Assembly: GCA_027924645.1 (NCBI GenBank)
Contig: BSBN01001752.1
Coordinates: 14,623,001 to 14,687,000 of the forward strand
DNA: 64,000 nucleotides
Origin: Cunninghamia lanceolata
Lineage: Eukaryota; Streptophyta; Pinopsida; Cupressales; Cupressaceae
Direction: 5' to 3'
The position numbers and the translations under genes are program-made. Each line of letters opens with the position of its first letter. Positions within the stretch are counted from its first letter, which is position 1. Positions 56,632-64,000 of this stretch are shown here, in pieces. The notes under the pieces were generated by a model. It saw nothing but the letters and a program-made list of their open reading frames with translations, was not told the origin of the DNA and made no database searches.

Positions 56632-59600
56632 CAGCACCCAAATGGGGATAACTTAGTAAACAACAGGGTAGGAAATCAACGTTCTATGGGGTTCAATGGA
56701 TAGCTATATTTCATGGTTCTAGAACTTATCAGTGATGGTAATTGGCATCTCTGAATGGAGGTTGATGGTCCTCTTCGTTGATGGGCTTTGGACCCATTAA
56801 GAGGTTAGATTAAGGGACTTAATCCACTCTCATTACAAGATGCTATGAATAAGGCGAGAAATATGGAGTCCTCTACTTCAAAGGGTAAATTTCAGTCTAA
56901 AGGGTTCCTAAATAAGGACAAAGATAAAAAAACACTTTCAACGTGATTCTAATGAGCCAAAGAGGGAAATAAATCAGCTGAGTAATGATCAACTTGATGA
57001 GCTTCGAAGGAAGAAATTGTGCTTCTATTGTAGAGAACCATGGGACCCATCTCATAAATACATTGAAACAAAGCAAAGGACAAACAAATAGAGTACTTTT
57101 TAGCTGAGGAGACTAATTCAGAAAAATTAGATCAACATTCTAATATGAAGGGCAGCGAAGAAGAAAATTCATCAAAGGAGGATAGTGATAGTGAGGGTGT
57201 AATGGCACAACTCTCTAGTTTCTAGAAAAGTGGGTCCTTCAGGGTTAGAGGAGTACTATGTGGACAACAGATAGTAACTCTCATTGATACAAGTGCTACA
57301 CATAATTTTATTGATGAGGGTCTTGTAGCCAAAAGGGGACTCAAAATTAAAGAGTTTTAAGGGTTTAAGGTGATGGTTGTAGATGGATTCAAGCTCAAAT
57401 GTAATCGAAATATTTTTGGCCTAAGTATGTGGTTGGGTGAATATGAGCTAAAAGATGATTTTTATGTCATTGGCATAGGTGACCTGAATGTGGTTATTGG
57501 TATGCATTAGATGTGGACTAGATCAGGGAGTTCGCTATGAATCTGCATAACATGGAATTGAAATTTGACTCCAATAGAAAAATAATAGTGCTTAGAGCAT
57601 TATCAAATGGTGGTCCCAAAGTTGTATCCCTCAAGTGGATGGAGTGGATGCTTAGACATGACCAAGTGGAATGGGCAGTAGAATGCCTTATCATGCATAC
57701 AATTCCAGATTAGTAAAAGAACAACCATCATCTAGACATTCAAAAATTGCTATCAAAGCATAGTAAGGTATTTGGGAGTATACCACATGGAGTACCTCTC
57801 GATAGAGGGATAGAGCATGTGATATAATTGGAGGATGGTGCAAGACTAGTGATTACTACACCATACAGGCATCCTAAGAGGCTCAAGGATGAAATAGAGA
57901 AACCTATTAAGGAGATATTGGAAATGGGGCATATCAGACCTAGAAAGAGTCCATTTTCTTCAGCAGTTGTGTTGGTTAAGAAGAAGGACAAGACAATAAA
58001 CATGTGTATTGACTATTCGTACACTCAATAAAAAGATGATAAAAAATAGGTACCCCATTCCTAGGATTGACAAGCTAATAGATGAGCTGCATGCAGCTTG
58101 TTATTTTTCTAAGATTGATTTGAAGTGAGGTTACCATCAAATCAGGATGAGGGAGGACATAGAGAAGACAAATTTTAGGTGCCATTATGGTCACTTTGAG
58201 TTTTTGGTGATGTCGTTCAAATTGAATAATGCTCTAGCCACTTTCCAGAGTTGCATGAATCAGATTTTTAGGAAATAGTTGAGAAAATTTGTGTTAATAT
58301 TCTTTAATGATATCTTGATTTTTAGTAGAACATAGGAGGAGCACATAAGGCACAGTGAGGAGGTTTTGAGCATACTTGAGACTGAGTCATTGTATGCTAA
58401 GGAGTCAAAATGTGACTTTGGCACATGACCAAACATCACTACCTTGGTCACATTATCAATACAGAGGGAGTAAGAGTTGATCCCGAGAAGATTAGGGCTA
58501 TTATTGAATGGCCTATACCTATGAATCTCTTTCAGCTTAAGGGATTCTTTTGTTCATGTGGTTTTTATAGGAGGTTCGTTAAGGGATTCTCACATAATGT
58601 AGCTCCACTAATAGATTTTATGAAGAAGGGAGATTTTGTGTGGTCTGATTGAGCTTAAAAGTGTTTTGAGCACTTCAAATAGCTGATGTCCTCATGTGCT
58701 ATGTTGGCAATTCTAGATTTCTCCAAAACCTTTTGAGTTGGAGTGTGATGCCTCAGGAGAGGGGATTAGAGTCGTACTAATGTAGGAGAAACACCCCATA
58801 GCATTTGAGAGTAGGAAGCTTAGAGGTGTGGAGAGGAGCTACTTAGTTTATGATAGGGAGATGTTGGCCATAATGCATGCATTAGCAAAATTCAGGCCAT
58901 ACCTGGTTTGGGGTAAGTTCATTATCAAAACAGACCATACTATCATTAAGTACTTTATGAACTAGAAGGACCTTAATGATAGACAACAAAAGTGGGTGAG
59001 TAGATTACAGGAATATGACTTTGACATTGAATATGTCAAAGGGAAGAAGAACGTAGTAGCAGATGCAATTTCTAGGAGACCTTACTTGTGTTTGTTAGGG
59101 GATATTTCTATTGATTGGAGGGAGTTGATTTCAGTAGAATATGTTAAGGATTTTTGGGTAGTAAGAGTCATAGAGGGTATAGTTCATGATGATAGGTACT
59201 GCATGGTTAATTATTTGATTTTTTATAAGGAGAGGTTTTTTTGTTGCCTACTTCACAACTTAAGGGTAAGATATTGAGGACCTTTCATGATGCACCTATG
59301 GCTGGTCACCTGGGGTTCTTTAAGACTTACAGGCAGATCTAGGAGCATTTTACTTGGAAAGGACTCAAGAATGAGGTTCTTAAGTATGTCAAAGAGTGCC
59401 CTACTTTCTAGCATAATAAGAATGAGCACACTTATCTAGCTAGTTTACTTCAACCCTTACCCATTCCTAATAAAAAATGGGAATGTATCTCCATGGACTT
59501 CATTACTGGGCTACCTAAGGTATAGGGAAAGGATTGTATATTTGTTGTAGTTGATAGATGAACCAAAATTTGCACATTTCTTTGGGCACCATATTAGTGA

Positions 59601-60300
59601 CATATACTACAGTTCAGGTGGCTAATTTGTTCTTCAGGGAGATATTTAGATTGCATGGGATGCCTAGGAGCATCGTGAGCGATAGGGACATCAAGTTCCT
59701 AAGTCTCTTTTGATAGGAGCTTTTTAGATCGAGTGGCACCGAGCTCACACCTAGTACTAGCTACCACCCACAGACGAATGGGTAGATGGAAATAGTAAAC
59801 AAATGGGTGGAAGTGTATCTCAGGAACTATGTTTCTGAACAACAAAGAACTTGGATCAAATGGCTAAACCTTGGGGAGTATTGCTATAATACTACCTACC
59901 ATATGTCCATCAGGATATCATCATTTATGGATTTGTATGTGTATGAGGCTCCTAACTTCGTGAATTTACTACTTGGAGATAGTAGAGTACCTAAGGCAAA
60001 GGATTTGTTACAGGAAAGTTAGAACATCATGAAATCACTTAAGGAAAGTTTGCAACAAGCGCAAAACCAAAAGAAGTTGTATTCTGATCAACATTGAGTG
60101 AAACATGTAGTTTTGAGGTTGGGGACATGGTTTATTTGAGACTTCGGCCATACAAATAGTCTACTCTCATGAAGAGTGGAGTGGAGAAGCTTAAACCCAG
60201 ATTTTATGGTCCTTTTCCTTTTATACTGACTTGCTACAAGGATTAGATATAGCCACTTTTCTAGAGTTGGATTGAATCATGTGGTCTATGTTTAGAACTC
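56632..60300 (+). pseudogene. Element G gag end and pol, decayed
   Basis: Gag resumes clearly at LNPLSLQDAMNKARNMES (about 56820), with a CFYCREPWDPSHK zinc region near 57020 that has lost its last Cys. Protease: LIDTSATHNFID near 57280. RT from about 57840 ([31 protein letters not shown]), with the catalytic box mutated to FFNDILIFS near 58300. RNase H: ELECDASGEGI and DREMLAIMHALAKFR near 58730-58900. Integrase pieces: MDFITGLPK near 59495 and TSYHPQTNG near 59760. It ends with LKPRFYGPF near 60195. Many stops and frame shifts. Confidence 0.88.
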
Positions 60301-60543
60301 TAAAGATTCTAAATGAATTAGACATTCATACTTGTATTGTTTTATCTTTTCAGTTAAGTACATACAAGTTTATCCTGAAAGATATTGATTCATATTTTTA
60401 TTTTAGACCAACGGTCTTGGGTCCAACAAGAGATGAGGTTCTACTTTAATTCAAGCATTAATAGCCCCTGCACACTATTGTGGCAACGATAGGAGGGGTG
60501 AGGGAGCCCCCCCATAGGATCGCCTCAGCGACACTATGGGGAG
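60301..60543 (+). other. Element G sequence after pol, before H
   Basis: Non-coding. GAGGTTCTAC...GGGGTGAGGGAGCCCCCCC near 60430-60520 is GC-rich. No LTR start of G is recognisable before H begins, so its 3' LTR is lost or lies beyond H. Confidence 0.4.
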
Positions 60544-61131
60544 TGTTAGGATTAAGGTGCCATCAACCTTGTAAATCTTATGTAATTAATTACTCCCAAT
60601 ATTGTTTGTAAATCACCCATAAGGGATGAAAGGTTTCACTAACATCAGTCTTGTTTTAGCTACATGTTTATATCTCATCCTCAACGCTAATTCATCCATG
60701 ACGGGGGGTTGCAGGGGGTTTCCCCTCTATGAGGGGTCCAGGGGAATCATCCCCCTGGTGAGGGGTTTGGGGGTCATGCACCCCAGTGGGGGTTTCGGAG
60801 TTGTGCCCCCGAAACCACATTTTATTTATATTTTATCATTGTAAATCTAGACCATTCGTCATTAGGTCACAGATTTGATAGTTGATATTATGTTGATTTT
60901 CTTGCCTTAGAAGGCAACCCCCTTTTATAAGGATATTTGTATTACATTTTTATTAGAGTTGAGAGTAACAGGCACCGTTGGATTGAGGATTGTCCAGAAG
61001 GAGAGGAAGTGCATGTATTGTAATCTCATATTTGAAGATAATACAACTTGGAGCCTCTTTTCTTGGTGGAGTTTTTTACATAAAAAGGTTTTCTTTATGT
61101 TACATACTATGTTATGTGTTCAGTTCTAACA
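60544..61131 (+). repeat. Element H, 5' LTR (588 bp)
   Basis: TGTTAGGATTAAGG...CAGTTCTAACA, ending two bases before the primer site. A TATA box (TTTTATAAGG) is at 60923-60932. At about 60701-60806 it carries a G-rich direct-repeat tract with GGGG runs and complementary CCCC runs. Confidence 0.8.
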
Positions 61132-61133
61132 TT

Positions 61134-61146
61134 TGGTATCAGAACC
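61134..61146 (+). promoter_or_regulatory. Element H primer binding site, initiator tRNA-Met
   Basis: TGGTATCAGAACC, one mismatch (A for G) from the usual plant copia primer site. Confidence 0.85.
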
Positions 61147-61237
61147 TAGCCAATTTTCATTTTTGGGTGGTAGTGTGCAGGTTTTTTAGTTGTAGTGGGA
61201 GATTTGGTTGTTTATTTGCAAATCTTGTGTAGATATC

Positions 61238-64000
61238 ATGGCTTCATCCACTATTGCTTCTACCTCTTGGTTGGACATTGAAAAGTTTAATGGCATAGGG
61301 TATGAATTGTTGAAGCTAAAAATGGATGATTTGCAAGAAGAAAGAAACTAGTGGTTGATTGTTATGAAAGAGAAGAAACCCAATGATGTTTCTCTTGATG
61401 AGTGGGAGAGACTAAATAAAAAGGCATGAGGTACAATCCAGTTGTGTCTTGCAGATTCTGTTCTACTGAATGTTGCAAGTGAGAAGTCTACACATAGCTT
61501 GTGGAAGCCTCTAGGTGAGATCTACCAAGCCAAGAGTATGGTAAATAATCTTTATTTAAAGAATAAGTTATTTCCATGAAAATGAAAGAGGGTGAATCAG
61601 TTGTAGAGCATTTGAATTCATTTAATTTGTTATTGTGTTAACTAACATCTGTATATGTTGAGGTGAATGAAGAAGATAAATGTATATTGCTTCTCTGTTC
61701 ATTACCTGAGTCATGGGAGAATGTTATGTTGGCTATCATTGGTAACCTCACATATCCGAAGTTGGATTCTCTTGTTTCAATTTTGTTGTCACATGAATTG
61801 ATGAAGAAAAGTTTGGATAGTTCAGGAGATGATCTCAATGTCAGGGGAAGGTTGATGGAAAGAGGACCAAAAGGAGATCAAAAGGGGTCTAAAGACAAGT
61901 CTAAGGGTCATTCTAAGACTCTTGGAAACAACAACAAAGTCAAATGTTGGAACTGCGGAAAGAGAGGACATGTGAAAAAAGGAATGTAGAAACCCAAATA
62001 AATAATGGGATTATGCTATGGATAAGTCTTCAAATGTAGGTGATGATGTTTTACTTTCTGCATGTAATGTTGTTTCTCATGATCATTGGTTGATTGACTC
62101 AAGATGATCATACCACATGACTCCACATAAAGAATGGTTTTCCACATACAAAAAGTATGATGGAGGAAATGTGTACCTTGAGGACAACTCTACATATCAT
62201 ATTGTTGGACAAAGAAAGGTAATATTGTGTTTCAGTGATGGGAGAATCAAAACCCTGCCCAATGTTTTACATGGTCCTGGATTGGCTAGAAATTTGATTT
62301 TTGTTTCAAAGTTGAATGATTTCAGAATGCATGTGACATTTGATAAGCATGGCTGTAGACTGGTGAGAGGAAACTTGGTGGTAGCAAAGGGGAAAAGATT
62401 GGGAACTCTATTTAAGCTAGAAGCCACTACTATTTGTAATGCCTCTTATGAATTTGAGGCTAATACTAAAGAATAAATGTATGTTGTGGCACCGTAGATT
62501 GGGCCACATAAGTCAGTATGGTTTATAAACTATCTTAAATAAATAATTGTTAGACGGTTTATCCTATTCTGATGAGAGTTTCAAATTCTGTGAACATTGT
62601 GTGTTTGGAAAATAGAATAGATCTCCATTTCCTGAACAGGCAATAATAAATCTAATTATAAATTAGAACTTATTCATTCAGATGTTTTTGGTCTAGTGGA
62701 TGTTGAATCAATTGGAAAATCTAGATATTTTGTTTCCTTCATTGTTGATGTCTCAAGGTTTACCTAGATTTATTTTGTGCGTCACAAATATGAAGTATTC
62801 ACTAATTTTAAGGAATTTAAAGCTTTAGTTGAAAAGCAATCAAATTATGAGATAAAGGTTTTGAGATCTGAAATGGAGGGGAATACTGTTCTAAGGAATT
62901 TGATAAATTTTGTAAGCATGCAGGTATTGTTAGATAGAAAAATACTCTGTATACTCCACAATAGAATGGAGTGGCAGAAAGGATGAAGTGAACAATAATG
63001 GGAAGAGCCAAAAGTATGTTCAGTGAATCTCAATTGAATAAATATTTTTGGGCTCTCATTTCAACTCCTTATGAAATGTGGATAGGTAAGAAACCTTTTG
63101 TTTCACATTTAAGGGTATTTGGCTGTGAGGCTTATGTTCATGTGCCTAAATAAAAATGAACTAAGTTGGATCCAAAAGATGAAAAGTGTACTTTCATTGG
63201 ATATGGTGATAATGTAAAAGGTTATAATCTTTGGAATCCCCTAACCTGAAAGATTATCTACTCTAGAGATGTTATTTTCAGGGAACTTAGTGTTATTTCA
63301 GTACCTGAATAACTATTTAGGAAAAATAAGAAAAGGTGAAGAGAGTGTATTTTGAATTAGAGCATGAAGATGCACCTTAGGAAGAACATAATGATGGATT
63401 GGGGGTGAAGAAGCAAAAGAAGACTCAAGTGAAAGATCTAATGAGGAAGAATTTGTTGTGACAAAAGAAGTTGGTATAGATGAGCATGTAGAAGAACCTA
63501 AAGAGTCTATTACTCCACCTTTGAGAAGATCCACAAGACAATGGAACCTAGTTGATAGGTATAGCCCACCAGATTTCCATTGTGTATTTGCTTTATTGAG
63601 TACTGACAATGAGCCTAGATGATGGCTTTAGAATCTTGCAACACCTGGGATCTTGTTCATTTGCCCAAAGGAAGAAAGGCCATAGGTTGAAAGTGGGTCT
63701 TCAAGAAGAAGTTTGGAGTAGATGGGTCATTAGAGAAGTACAAGGCTAGACTAATAGCCAAGGGCTACTCCCAGAGAGAGGGAGTCAATTTCATTGAAAT
63801 ATTCTCTCCTGATGCTAAAATAACTTCTATTAGATTTCTTTCATCCATTGTTACAGCTTTTGATTGGGAAATAGAGAAAATGGATGTTAAGACTGCATTT
63901 TTACATGGAGATCTTGAGGAAGAAATTTACATGCAACAACCTATAGGTTTTGAGGTAAAAGGGAAAGAACATTGGATTTGTAGATTGAATAGGTCTCTTT
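61238..64000 (+). pseudogene. Element H gag-pol, decayed, partial
   Basis: MASSTIASTSWLDIEKFNG opens a copia Gag. CWNCGKRGHVKK near 61948 is a zinc knuckle whose last Cys is lost to a one-base shift in an A run. The protease box survives only as DSR-stop-SYHMTPH near 62100. Pre-integrase LWHRRLGHIS is near 62480, with integrase fragments to about 63300. RT from about 63630 is nearly open: WDLVHLPKGRKAIG, KWVFKKKFGVDGSLEKYKAR, MDVKTAFLHGDLEEEIYMQQ, cut off by the window end before the YVDD box. Confidence 0.88.

Larger units (their letters stand above)
47443..60543 (+). mobile_element. Element G: decayed Ty3/gypsy retrotransposon
   Basis: 5' LTR, tRNA-Met primer site and gag start on the left of the F insertion; the gag end, protease, RT, RNase H and integrase remnants on the right. 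The 3' LTR is not seen; H begins first. The coding region is full of stops and shifts and has lost catalytic residues. A candidate inverted-repeat DNA element and copia F lie between the two halves. Confidence 0.75.
60544..64000 (+). mobile_element. Element H: Ty1/copia retrotransposon, 5' part
   Basis: 5' LTR, tRNA-Met-type primer site and decayed gag-protease-integrase-RT up to the window end. The remaining RT, RNase H and 3' LTR lie outside. It is probably inserted in the 3' part of G; the target duplication cannot be checked here. Confidence 0.85.

Overview
The window reads as a gene-poor, nested retrotransposon block from a large, repeat-rich seed-plant genome. A gymnosperm is my best guess, from the very long LTRs, the old decayed copia/gypsy layers and the absence of any recognisable host gene. 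That guess is inference; no host marker gene is present. Eight mobile elements, here named A to H, account for all but about 2.4 kb.

Layout. 1-5598: element A, a plus-strand non-autonomous gypsy-like element (partial 5' LTR, tRNA-Arg primer site, one intact 644-aa Gag-like ORF, 2.7-kb 3' LTR). It abuts, and probably sits inside, element B (5599-10485, minus strand: decayed gag, tRNA-Asn primer site, 2.8-kb LTR). 10486-11805 is unassigned. 11806-46375: element D, a decayed Ty1/copia element whose reverse-transcriptase gene is split by element E (16018-43567, target duplication CCTTT). E is an 18-kb Ty3/gypsy element of Tat/Ogre type with 5.93-kb LTRs and an intact 1953-codon gag-pol. Its 3' LTR is split by element C (31408-40853, minus strand, target duplication AATTC), a non-autonomous relative of B with 3.4-kb LTRs. 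46376-47442 is unassigned. 47443 to about 60543: element G, a decayed gypsy element. Its gag region carries a candidate 0.95-kb inverted-repeat DNA element, itself split by copia element F (49490-55806, duplication CTAGT). 60544-64000: 5' part of copia element H, running off the window.

Most unusual points. (1) The U3 part of both LTRs of E carries a 1117-codon reading frame of unknown function, with a probable intron in its leader. The 5' copy has one TAG stop; the 3' copy has CAG there but is split by C. (2) In both A and E, the place just before the 3' LTR where a polypurine tract is expected holds a sequence resembling tRNA-Arg, the same tRNA whose 3' end matches their primer binding sites. 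(3) E's gag-pol has a second, plant/archaeal-type RNase H in front of the reverse transcriptase, while its usual RNase H has lost a catalytic Asp. (4) Several LTRs carry dense palindrome arrays in U3: TGACGTCA in A and C, and a GCGGCAAA/TTTGCCGC palindrome in E.

Relative ages from hand-counted LTR mismatches: C about 0.9%, E about 1.0%, A about 1.0% (506 bp compared), D about 5% (first 250 bp), F about 7%. The young elements keep open frames. D, F, G and H are riddled with stops, mostly of C-to-T type. All boundaries, counts and family calls were made by eye.
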